A stretch of 64,000 nucleotides of DNA from Serinicoccus kebangsaanensis (lineage in GTDB: Bacteria > Actinomycetota > Actinomycetes > Actinomycetales > Dermatophilaceae). Within the stretch, counting starts at the first letter, position 1. Every line of letters begins with the position of its first letter. A program made the position numbers and the translations under genes. The stretch is from the NCBI RefSeq assembly GCF_008919445.1, contig NZ_VSLG01000002.1:248001-312000 (forward strand), in the 5' to 3' direction. The notes beneath the pieces were generated by a model. The model did no database searches and had not been told where the DNA came from. It saw nothing but the letters and a program-made list of their open reading frames with translations. Below, one piece after another: positions 52,692 to 61,091 of this stretch.

Positions 52692-53957
52692 ATGAAGCAC
52701 ATCACCCGCACCTTCGCCCTGGCCGCAACCGGGGTCCTGACGTTGAGCCTCGCCGCCTGCGGCGGCGAGGGCTTCGAGGACGACGGCGGAGGGGACGGCG
52801 AGGCCGGACAGTCCGAGGCCCCGGCGTCGGCCGACGGCCCGGCGAGCCTGCAGATGCTCATCGCCTCCTCCGGCGACGCCGAGACCCAGGCGGTCGAGGA
52901 GGCCGCCGCAGCGTGGGCGGAGGACAGCGGCAACACGGTGGACGTCACCGTGGCCTCGGACATGGGTCAGGAGCTGGCCCAGGGCTTCGCCGGCGGATCG
53001 CCGGCCGACGTCTTCTACCTGGACGCCGGCGCTTTCGCCACGAACGCCGAGGCCGGCAACCTGTACGCCTACGAGGCCGAGGACAACGACGACTTCTACG
53101 AGCCGCTGCGCGAGGCCTTCACCTACGAGGACCAGCAGTACTGCGCCCCGAAGGACTTCTCCACCCTCGGCCTGATCATCAACCAGAGCATGTGGGAGGA
53201 GGCCGGTCTCACCGAGGACGACCTGCCGACGACCTACGACGAGCTGGCGCAGGTGGCCGAGACGCTCACCACCGGGGACGTGACCGGGCTGGTCCTCTCG
53301 CCCGGCATCGACCGCGCAGGCGCCTTCGTGGTCGGCTCCGGGGGCTGGTGGATGAACGAGGACAACACCGCCCCGACGGCGAACACCCCGGAGGTCGTCG
53401 CCGGCCTGCAGGTGGTGCAGGACATGATCAGCTCGGGCTCGGCGGCCCTGTCCAGCCAGGTCGACACCGGCTGGGGCGGAGAGGCCTTCGGCACCGGCCG
53501 GGCGGCCATGACGATCGAGGGCAACTGGATCAAGGGCGCTATGAGCAACGACTACCCGGACCTGGACTACCTCGTGGCCGAGCTGCCCGAGGGCCCGGCC
53601 GGTCCGGGCACGCTGCTGTTCACCCAGTGCTGGGGCGTGGCGGCGCAGTCCGAGGCGCAGGCGCAGGCCGTCGAGCTGGTCAACTACCTGACCAGCGCCG
53701 AGCAGCAGATGGCCTTCGCCGACGCCTTCGGGGTGATGCCGTCCCGTCAGTCGGCCTCCGAGGACTACACCGCGGCCTACCCCGAGGACGAGGCCTTCAT
53801 CGCCGGCGGTGACTACGGCCACGGCCCGATCAACGTCCCCGGCATCGCGGACGTGGTGGCCGACCTGAACTCCCAGCTGGAGAACATCGGCAGCGCCGAC
53901 CTCGAGTCCGTCGTCGAGTCCTTCGACAGCAACGTGCAGGCGGTGCTGGGCCGGTGA
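52692..53957 (+). CDS. Sugar ABC transporter substrate-binding lipoprotein (alpha-glucan locus)
   Basis: The 421-aa family 1 binding protein has a signal peptide with lipobox LAAC (about Cys23), an acidic Gly/Glu linker, and the mature start SLQMLIASSGDAETQAVEEA. The Trp/Tyr-rich pocket segment GSGGWWMNED is compatible with sugar stacking. AGGAAGG lies before the ATG. It forms an operon with two permeases; the GTG of the next gene overlaps its stop. Confidence 0.92.
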   Translation: MKHITRTFALAATGVLTLSLAACGGEGFEDDGGGDGEAGQSEAPASADGPASLQMLIASSGDAETQAVEEAAAAWAEDSGNTVDVTVASDMGQELAQGFAGGSPADVFYLDAGAFATNAEAGNLYAYEAEDNDDFYEPLREAFTYEDQQYCAPKDFSTLGLIINQSMWEEAGLTEDDLPTTYDELAQVAETLTTGDVTGLVLSPGIDRAGAFVVGSGGWWMNEDNTAPTANTPEVVAGLQVVQDMISSGSAALSSQVDTGWGGEAFGTGRAAMTIEGNWIKGAMSNDYPDLDYLVAELPEGPAGPGTLLFTQCWGVAAQSEAQAQAVELVNYLTSAEQQMAFADAFGVMPSRQSASEDYTAAYPEDEAFIAGGDYGHGPINVPGIADVVADLNSQLENIGSADLESVVESFDSNVQAVLGR

Positions 53958-55060
53958 GCTCCCGGGACCCGCAGCGCCAGCCGGTCGCGGGGTGGCTGTT
54001 CATCACCCCGATGCTCGTCGTCCTGGGGCTGTTCCTCGCCGCCCCGATCGTCATGGCGCTGTGGGTCTCGGTCTCGGACTGGACGGGCCGCGGGAGCCCG
54101 TTCTCCTCCGAGGTCAGCTTCGTCGGTGCCCAGCACTACCGCGACCTGCTCGCCACCGACGGTCTCGCGCGCCAGGACTTCATGACCTCGATGCGCAACA
54201 CGTTCTACTACGTGCTGGGCGTGGTGCCGGCCCAGACCGTCCTCGCGCTGACCCTCGCGGTGATCGTCAACCAGCGCTTCCTGCGCGGGCGCACCTTCTT
54301 CCGCACCGCGTTCTACTTCCCCTCCGTCGTGAGCTCGGTGGCGATCTCGCTGGTCTTCCTCTTCCTCTTCACCGGCACCGGGGCGGTGAACCAGTTCCTC
54401 GGCCTGTTCGGGATCTCCGGACCCAACTGGTTCGCCGACTCGCGCGGCGTGCTGCACGTCGCCGGTGACGCCGTGGGTCTGTGGGACGCCTCCGCACCGC
54501 CCTCCGGCCTGGCCGGCACCGAGGTGCTGAGCCTGTCCCTGTGGGAGTGGCTCGCCGGACCGTCCGTCGCCCTGAGCGCCATCATGCTGCAGGTCGTCTG
54601 GACGACCGCGGGGACCTTCATGCTGATGTTCCTGGCTGCGCTGCAGGACCTGCCGGCCGAGGTCGACGAGGCGGCGATGGTGGACGGCGCCAACCGGTGG
54701 CAGCGGTTCATGAACGTCACGGTGCCGCACCTGCGGCCCACCATCCTGCTGGTCATCACCCTGGGCATCATCGGCACCTGGCAGGTCTTCGACCAGGTCT
54801 ACATCATGACCGACGGCGGCCCGGCCAAGACGACGCTCACCCCGGCCTACCTCAGCTTCCAGACGGCCTTCGAGAACATCGACTTCCCGAAGGGCGCCGC
54901 CATCGCCTTCCTGCTGTTCGCCCTCATCTTCGTGCTGACCCAGCTGCAGCGCTTCCTGCTGCGGGACCGCGACGAGGCGCGCCAGCGCCGGGCCGAGCGG
55001 CAGCAGCGCCGGCAGCGACGGCATACCCCCGCCCGACCGACCTCGGAGGTGTCCGCATGA
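53954..55060 (+). CDS. Sugar ABC transporter permease (MalF type)
   Basis: The 368-aa permease has a larger extracytoplasmic insertion than the first system (about residues 150-195), six core helices and the EAA loop DEAAMVDGANRWQRFMNVTV. It ends in an Arg-rich cytoplasmic tail of about 30 residues. It overlaps both neighbours (GTGA and ATGA). Confidence 0.92.
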   Translation: MSSRDPQRQPVAGWLFITPMLVVLGLFLAAPIVMALWVSVSDWTGRGSPFSSEVSFVGAQHYRDLLATDGLARQDFMTSMRNTFYYVLGVVPAQTVLALTLAVIVNQRFLRGRTFFRTAFYFPSVVSSVAISLVFLFLFTGTGAVNQFLGLFGISGPNWFADSRGVLHVAGDAVGLWDASAPPSGLAGTEVLSLSLWEWLAGPSVALSAIMLQVVWTTAGTFMLMFLAALQDLPAEVDEAAMVDGANRWQRFMNVTVPHLRPTILLVITLGIIGTWQVFDQVYIMTDGGPAKTTLTPAYLSFQTAFENIDFPKGAAIAFLLFALIFVLTQLQRFLLRDRDEARQRRAERQQRRQRRHTPARPTSEVSA

Positions 55061-55941
55061 GTACGACGACCCGGACGGCTGCGCCGAAGACGAGCGCGCC
55101 CGCCGTCGGCGAGCGCGACACCTCGGTCAAGAAGGTGGTCGTGTATGCCGCGCTCATCGCCTTCGCGATCATCTACATCTACCCCTTCGTGGTCCAGCTG
55201 GTCACGGCGTTCAAGACCAACGCGGACGCGGTGGACCACCCGCTGTCCCTGATCCCGGACCCGTTCAGCCTGGACGCGTGGAACCGGCTGCTGGACACGC
55301 AGTTCCCGCTGTGGTTCACCAACTCGTTCGTCGTGACGATCTTCGTCACGGTGATGCGGGTGCTGTTCTGCTCGATGGCGGGGTATGCCCTCGCCCGGCT
55401 GAAGTTCTTCGGCCGGGACACCGTCTTCCTGCTGCTGCTGGCCGTGATGTCGGTGCCGGGCATCGTGCTGCTCATCCCCAAGTTCCTGGTCATCAACTAC
55501 CTGGGCATCTACAACTCCTACCCGGCGCTGATCCTGCCGCTGGCCGTGGACGCGGCGGGCGTGTTCATCATGAAGCAGTTCTTCGAGCAGATCCCGCCCT
55601 CGATCGAGGAGGCCGCGCGGATCGACGGTGCCGGGCCGTTCCGGACCTTCTGGTCCGTGGTGCTGCCGATGGCCAGGCCGGCGCTCATCACGCTGACTAT
55701 CCTGTCCTTCCAGGGGTCGTGGAACGAGCTGGGGCACTTCATCATCGCCACCAACGACTCGGACCTCTACACCCTCACGCGCGGGTTGGCGAGCCTGACC
55801 AGCGGTGGTCTGGGGTCCGGCAACCAGTTCCCGATCACGATGATGGCGGGCCTGCTCATGACCATCCCGTCGGCCATCGTCTTCATCTTCTTCCAGCGCT
55901 ACTTCACCCAGGGCGCCAACGCCGGCGCCGAGAAGGGCTGA
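55057..55941 (+). CDS. Sugar ABC transporter permease (MalG type)
   Basis: The 294-aa permease has six helices and the EAA loop EEAARIDGAGPFRTFWSVVL. Together with the MalF-type partner and the lipoprotein it forms an importer without its own ATPase. A strong hairpin terminator follows 27 bp after the stop. Confidence 0.92.
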   Translation: MSTTTRTAAPKTSAPAVGERDTSVKKVVVYAALIAFAIIYIYPFVVQLVTAFKTNADAVDHPLSLIPDPFSLDAWNRLLDTQFPLWFTNSFVVTIFVTVMRVLFCSMAGYALARLKFFGRDTVFLLLLAVMSVPGIVLLIPKFLVINYLGIYNSYPALILPLAVDAAGVFIMKQFFEQIPPSIEEAARIDGAGPFRTFWSVVLPMARPALITLTILSFQGSWNELGHFIIATNDSDLYTLTRGLASLTSGGLGSGNQFPITMMAGLLMTIPSAIVFIFFQRYFTQGANAGAEKG

Positions 55942-55967
55942 GCCGGGGCGAGGACCACGGACGGCGA

Positions 55968-55998
55968 AGGGCCGCCACCCCTGACGGGTGGCGGCCCT
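55968..55998. terminator. Hairpin terminator
   Basis: A perfect 13-bp stem (AGGGCCGCCACCC with its complement) around a CTGAC loop lies in the 89-bp gap between the importer operon and the convergent 5'-nucleotidase gene. There is no T-run, as is usual in high-GC actinobacteria; it can act in both directions. Confidence 0.75.
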
Positions 55999-56030
55999 GT
56001 CGCGGACTCAGGCTGACTCGGCCTGATGCC

Positions 56031-58745
56031 TCACAGGCCGCTGACGCGGTCCTCGGGGGCGCTCAGGTCCGGGTTGGCCTCGAGGTAGTCGACCAGGTTG
56101 GCGAGGTCCTCCGGACCGCCGACCAGGTCGGTGCCCTCGGTGAAGGCGGTGAAGCTGTCGCCGCCCTGCTGGAGGAAGTTCAGGGTCGAGACCCGGTAGG
56201 TCTGATCCATCTCCAGCGCGACGCCGTCGAGCTGCATGTCGCTCACCTTGCCGCCCTCGGGCTGGCTGTCGTCCCAGGTGTAGGTGAAGCCCTCGGAGAC
56301 GCCCAGCGCGAGGTAGGGGCGACCGCGGTCCGGGACGTACTGCTGCTCCAGGACCGCCTTGATCTGCTCGCCGGTCATGTCGATCGAGACCAGGATGTTG
56401 CCGAACGGCATCACGTTGTACGTCTCCTGGTAGGTGACCTCGCCCGGCGCCTCCTCGTTGCTGATCTGGTCCACCAGCAGGCTGGCCCGGACGCCGCCGA
56501 CGTTCATGAACGAGATCTGCGCCCCGCCCTCGTCGTCGCCGTCGGTGCCCCAGAGGATGGAGTCGGCCACGAGGCCGGCCATCGGGGTCTCGATGCCGCG
56601 GTCACCGCCGGCGTCGCCGGTGATGTCCTCGGTCACGGTGCCGACCACCTCGCCGGCGAGCACGGCGGACCGCGCGACCCACTTGTCGACCACGCTGACC
56701 ATCTCCGGGTCGTCGGTGATGGACTGCAGCACCAGGTGGTTGTCCGCCCGGGCCCGGTCACGCGTCACGTCACCGGTCTCCCGGGAGATGGTCAGTGCCG
56801 TCTCGGTGACCACCCGGCCGTACTGGTTGGCGCTGGTGACCAGCCGGTCGGCACCGGCCGGGTCCGGGATGGAGCACACGTAGGGCTGGTGCGTGTGGCC
56901 GGTGACCACCGCGTCGATGGCCGGGTCGAGGTTCTCCGCGATCTCGACGACCGGGCCGGAGATGCCCTCACAGCCGTTGAAGACGCCGGTCTGGTAGCCG
57001 CCCTCGTGCAGCAGCACCACGATCGACTCGACACCCTGCTCGCGCAGGCTGGCCGCCTGGGCGTTGGCCGTCTCGACCTCGTCCAGGAAGTCGACGGTGG
57101 ACACGCCGCCCGGGCTCACCAGGGTCGGGGTGTCCTCGAGCGTCATGCCGATGAAGCCGACGTCGACGCCCTCGACCGAGCGCACCTCGGTGGCGGGCAG
57201 GATCGGCTCACCAGTCTCGTTGTCCACGACGTTGGCGGCCAGCCACTGGAAGTCCGCGCCGTCGTAGGGCTCCTCCTCGAAGCACCCACGCTCGGGGTGG
57301 CAGCCGCCGTTCTGCATCCGCAGCAGCTCCTCGACGCCCTCGTCGAACTCGTGGTTGCCGACACCGGAGATGTCCAGGCCCGCGACCTCCAGGGTCTCGA
57401 CCGAGGGCTCGTCCTGGAAGAGACCGGAGACGAAGGTGGAGCCACCGATGAGGTCACCGGCCGCGACCGTCAGGGTCTGCTCCTCGAAGGAGCGGGTCCG
57501 CAGCGCATCCAGGGTGGCGGAGAGGTTGATCGCCCCGCCGACGAGGTTCTGGTCGGGGTCCTGCTCCGGGTCCAGGACGCCGTCCTCCTCCTCGATGTGA
57601 CCGTGGTAGTCGTTGAACGACAGCATCTGCAGGACCATCTCGTCGACCCAGGCCGGCAGCGCGGCGTCCAGCGCGGCCGCGACGTTGTCGTCGTCGAGCG
57701 CGGCCGCACCACCGAAGAGGACGGCGCCCTGCGGCGACATCGCGTCGAGCGCGGCGAGGGTGGTCGCCGGGATGCCGCCCGGACGGCTGAGCAGCAGCGG
57801 ACCCTCGTGGTATGCCGCGAACGCGCCGCCGCTGAGGGCGTCCGGGTAGTTCTCGCCGCTGGCGAGGTAGGCGACCGAGTCGTACTCGTAGGACGAGGCC
57901 AGGGCCACGGCCGTGGCATACCGGTCCGGGCCGAAGACCCGACTGGTGTCGGGCACCAGCTCGGTCACGGCCGCGACGACGTCGTCGGAGACGGCACCCG
58001 AGCCACCGAGGACGACCACGGAGGCGGGTTGCAGGTCGGCGATGACCTCGGCGGTGCTGTCCTGCAGCGTGTCCGGGTCGGTCAGCAGCATCGGGACGCC
58101 GTCGCGTCCGGCGCGGGCGCCACCGGTCAGCGCGTCCGGGAAGTCCTCGCCGGTCGCGAGGTAGAGCACCGGGAGTCCGGTCGGGAAGAGGCTCGCGAGC
58201 TCGGCCGAGGTGTCGTAGCGGTCCTCGCCGGAGATGCGCTCGACGTCGGCCCCGAAGCCCTCGAGCTCGGTCTCCACGTCCTCGGAGATCGCGGCCTCGC
58301 CGCCGACGACGATGATCTGGCTGGGTGCGAGGTCGGTGAGCGCCGAGGCGGTCGCGTCGGGGAGCTGGTCCTGCCTGGTGAGCAGCATCGGGGTGGGGAG
58401 ACCCGCACCCTCGACGTCCGGCTCGGCCACGCCACCGGCGACACCCGACATCGACGCGGGGAGCTGGGCGCTCAACGCGTCCGGGAAGAGCTCACCGGAG
58501 GCGATCAGCACGGTGCCGGTGGCGTCCTGCGGGAAGGCTCGGGCGATCTCGGCGGCCGTCCCGTAGCGGTCAGGTCCGGAGATGCGCAGCACCTCCGTCG
58601 GGTCCTCGATCTCGGGGGCTGCCGGCAACGCCGACGGCGGGGCTGCCGGCGAGGTGGCGGCCACCGCGGCACCTCCGCTCACGAGCGCGGCCGCGGCGCC
58701 TGCGGCCACCAGGCCGCGACGCGCGAAGAGGGTTGGGTGGGACAT
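56031..58745 (-). CDS. 5'-nucleotidase/UDP-sugar hydrolase with N-terminal CWB2 repeats
   Basis: The 904-aa exported protein has a signal peptide (about residues 1-30), then three cell-wall-binding repeat 2 (CWB2) units beginning RISGPDRYGTAAEIA, RISGEDRYDTSAELA and RVFGPDRYATAVALA (about residues 50-330), a metallophosphoesterase domain with SFNDYHGHIEE and GVGNHEFDEG, and a C-terminal 5'-nucleotidase domain (NVMPFGNILV and TLNFLQQGGDSF). It probably hydrolyses extracellular nucleotides while bound to the cell wall. CWB2 usually comes with peptidases or amidases, so the order is unusual. Start chosen at the ATG 10 nt after GAGGAG. Confidence 0.9.
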   Translation of the reverse strand: MSHPTLFARRGLVAAGAAAALVSGGAAVAATSPAAPPSALPAAPEIEDPTEVLRISGPDRYGTAAEIARAFPQDATGTVLIASGELFPDALSAQLPASMSGVAGGVAEPDVEGAGLPTPMLLTRQDQLPDATASALTDLAPSQIIVVGGEAAISEDVETELEGFGADVERISGEDRYDTSAELASLFPTGLPVLYLATGEDFPDALTGGARAGRDGVPMLLTDPDTLQDSTAEVIADLQPASVVVLGGSGAVSDDVVAAVTELVPDTSRVFGPDRYATAVALASSYEYDSVAYLASGENYPDALSGGAFAAYHEGPLLLSRPGGIPATTLAALDAMSPQGAVLFGGAAALDDDNVAAALDAALPAWVDEMVLQMLSFNDYHGHIEEEDGVLDPEQDPDQNLVGGAINLSATLDALRTRSFEEQTLTVAAGDLIGGSTFVSGLFQDEPSVETLEVAGLDISGVGNHEFDEGVEELLRMQNGGCHPERGCFEEEPYDGADFQWLAANVVDNETGEPILPATEVRSVEGVDVGFIGMTLEDTPTLVSPGGVSTVDFLDEVETANAQAASLREQGVESIVVLLHEGGYQTGVFNGCEGISGPVVEIAENLDPAIDAVVTGHTHQPYVCSIPDPAGADRLVTSANQYGRVVTETALTISRETGDVTRDRARADNHLVLQSITDDPEMVSVVDKWVARSAVLAGEVVGTVTEDITGDAGGDRGIETPMAGLVADSILWGTDGDDEGGAQISFMNVGGVRASLLVDQISNEEAPGEVTYQETYNVMPFGNILVSIDMTGEQIKAVLEQQYVPDRGRPYLALGVSEGFTYTWDDSQPEGGKVSDMQLDGVALEMDQTYRVSTLNFLQQGGDSFTAFTEGTDLVGGPEDLANLVDYLEANPDLSAPEDRVSGL

Positions 58746-59114
58746 GCGTTCAGATCTCCTCACGGGGTCGGACCGAGCTCGTCGTCGAGCTCGTCAACAG
58801 CAACGTAGCCCATACCTCACCGGCTCGACCCGGCGAGCGGGCTGCGGTCAGGTGAACGGCCCCTGGACAGCCGGGGAACGGTGATGAGGAGCGTGTGACT
58901 GATGTGATCGATGGGGTTCGTGGTGCACTCTTCGTCACGAGTTGGCAAACATTGTGCAGGTGGGGGTACCGCCCGGACGCCCCCCGACGTAGGCTTCCCA
59001 CCAGCGTCGGGAGACCACATCGCGGTGTCGCTCGGCGCTACGCAGTGCTTACAGGCAGAATCGGTTCACATGCGGCGGCGCCTCGGCCCGCCGGGTCAAG
59101 GGGTTGACGGGCAC
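58746..59114. other. Divergent intergenic region
   Basis: This 369-bp gap separates the 5'-nucleotidase and the peptidoglycan-binding protein genes and includes the promoters of both. A TTGGCA hexamer (near 58943) could be a -35 box. The block near 58960-58990 is a G/C-rich imperfect hairpin. I checked for the conserved parts of the c-di-AMP (ydaO) riboswitch, which often precedes cell-wall hydrolases, and did not find them. Confidence 0.35.
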
Positions 59115-60959
59115 ATGGCAGGCAGCGGGGGATCTCGACGTCCCGGGGGAGCGCGGCTGCTCGCGTCGTCCATGCTCACCGGGGCGCTGGTGCTGTCCGG
59201 GACGATGGCCCTGGCGGACGGCGAGGACCAGACCGTCGTCGACCCGGCCGCACCCGCCACGCCCGCGGACGGGACCGACCAGATGGTGGTCGCCGCTCCC
59301 GACCAGGGCACCGACGAGAGCGGCACGACGGACCAGCACGGGTCCCCGTCCACCGGCACCGGCTTCCGCTACGGCGGGATGCCGGCCGGCCCGGCGACCC
59401 TGGTCACGCTCCCCGAGGACCCGGCATACCCGGTCCCCGAACCGCCGGAGAACGACGCTCTCCCGACCCAGGTGGACGAGGACACCAGCTATCAGGACCA
59501 GGTGTCCTGCGATCCGGAGGACCGCCCCGGGGTGACCGCCTTCGCGATGCTGCTGTCCGAGCACTACGGCCGGACGGCCTGGAGCGGTGCCCGCGCCTGC
59601 ATCGACTACATGAGCCAGCATCACGACGGCCGCGCGCTGGACTGGTCGCTCAACGCCTTCGACCCGCAGGACCGCCGCATCGGCGACGCCGCCGTCACCT
59701 GGCTGACCGAGAACGACGGCGAGATGATGCGCCGCTTCGGGATCGAGTACGTCATCTGGAACGGCCTCATCTACATGAAGGACGACAACGCCTGGCGTCA
59801 CTACGTCGGCGCGAGCCCGCACACCGACCACGTGCACCTGTCCTTCACCTGGGACGGCGCCATGATGCGGACCTCGTGGTGGACCGGGGTCGCGGTGACC
59901 GAGCCCGACCTCGGGCCGTGCGCCACGACATCGGCGCAGTATGCCGCGATCCACACCTTCCCCCGGTTCGAGGCGTGCTCCGACACGGCGATCGGGACGC
60001 CCTCCACCGAGTTCGGTCGGGTGCGCCCGGGTGAGGCCGGGCCGGGCGTCTCCATGCTGCAGACGGTGCTCGGGATCGAGCCGAGCGGGGTGCTGGACGA
60101 GGCGACCCGCACCGCGCTGATCGACTGGCAGACCGAGCACGACCTCCCGGCCACGGGTGTGGCCGACGCCGTCACCTACGCGGCGGCCCAGGGGATCGAG
60201 CTGGGCGAGGTGCCGGAGTCGGCGCTGGCGGTCCTCCCCGAGGACTGGCAGGTCTCGGAGTTCACCCCCTACCGGCGGACGACGCTCACCCAGGGTGCCG
60301 AGGGCAAGGCCGTGGTCGTCGTGCAGGAGGCCCTGGGCGCCGAGCCGGACGGTGTCTTCGGGCCCAAGACCGCCGAGGCCCTGGCCGCCTTCGAGGAGAC
60401 CGTCCCGGTGCTGGCCGAGCAGGCCGAGCGGCGGGGCGACGAGCCGGCCGCGGTCACACCCCTGACCTGGCTGTTCCTGGAGCGTGCCGTGCACCCCACG
60501 ATGGCGCTGCGCGACATCGAGCTCGCCGAGGGCAGCAGGGACATGGCCGGGGACCCGGACGGAGAGCTCGCCGCGGCGGCGACCCTGGAGGGTCGCACCG
60601 ACAGCCCGTATGCCGGTGGCGCCGTCACCCTGCTGCAGGAGCTGGTGGACGTCGAGGCGGACGGCATCTTCGGTCCGCTGACCGCCGAGGCCGTGGCCGA
60701 GCTGCAGGAGGCCGCGGGCCTCGAGCCGACCGGCGTCGTCGACGGACCCACCTGGGCGGCGGTCGAGGAGGTCGCCATCGAGACGGAGCGGCTCGCCGGG
60801 GCGCCCGGCCTGGAGGCCCAGCGGGAGCGCGAGCGTCGCGAGGCCGAGAAGCGCGAGGCGCAGGAGCAGGAGCGCCGCGAGGCGCAGGAGAAGGAGCGCG
60901 AGGAGCAGGAGCGGCGCGAGGCCGAGCACGAGGCCGCCGTCGCCAACGCCGACCGCTGA
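59115..60959 (+). CDS. Secreted peptidoglycan-binding protein with three PG_binding_1 repeats
   Basis: The 614-aa protein has an N-terminal signal (about residues 1-36), an acidic disordered stretch, a domain with GRALDWSLNAFDPQDRRIG and SPHTDHVHLSFTWDG that resembles a family of actinobacterial cell-wall proteins related to D-Ala-D-Ala metallopeptidases (His residues visible), then three peptidoglycan-binding repeats (GPGVSMLQTVLGIEPSGV, GKAVVVVQEALGAEPDGV, GGAVTLLQELVDVEADGI). The last 60 residues are a highly charged Glu/Arg/Gln helix, a probable coiled coil. It likely acts on or anchors to the cell wall. An alternative ATG lies at 59070. Confidence 0.8.
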   Translation: MAGSGGSRRPGGARLLASSMLTGALVLSGTMALADGEDQTVVDPAAPATPADGTDQMVVAAPDQGTDESGTTDQHGSPSTGTGFRYGGMPAGPATLVTLPEDPAYPVPEPPENDALPTQVDEDTSYQDQVSCDPEDRPGVTAFAMLLSEHYGRTAWSGARACIDYMSQHHDGRALDWSLNAFDPQDRRIGDAAVTWLTENDGEMMRRFGIEYVIWNGLIYMKDDNAWRHYVGASPHTDHVHLSFTWDGAMMRTSWWTGVAVTEPDLGPCATTSAQYAAIHTFPRFEACSDTAIGTPSTEFGRVRPGEAGPGVSMLQTVLGIEPSGVLDEATRTALIDWQTEHDLPATGVADAVTYAAAQGIELGEVPESALAVLPEDWQVSEFTPYRRTTLTQGAEGKAVVVVQEALGAEPDGVFGPKTAEALAAFEETVPVLAEQAERRGDEPAAVTPLTWLFLERAVHPTMALRDIELAEGSRDMAGDPDGELAAAATLEGRTDSPYAGGAVTLLQELVDVEADGIFGPLTAEAVAELQEAAGLEPTGVVDGPTWAAVEEVAIETERLAGAPGLEAQRERERREAEKREAQEQERREAQEKEREEQERREAEHEAAVANADR

Positions 60960-61091
60960 GCCTGTCGCAGCGGTCCGAGGCTGCCGCGACCTGCCCGGCG
61001 ACCCAGGAAGCACACACCGGGGCGAGGCAACGTGCCAGCGGGCCCGTCGCGTCCTAGGGTGGACCGGACCGAGGCGACGGAGGGTGCATCG

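Noticed and set aside
58746-59114. c-di-AMP (ydaO) riboswitch before the peptidoglycan-binding protein
   Set aside because: Such riboswitches are common before actinobacterial wall hydrolases, but the conserved internal segments and pairing were not found in this gap.
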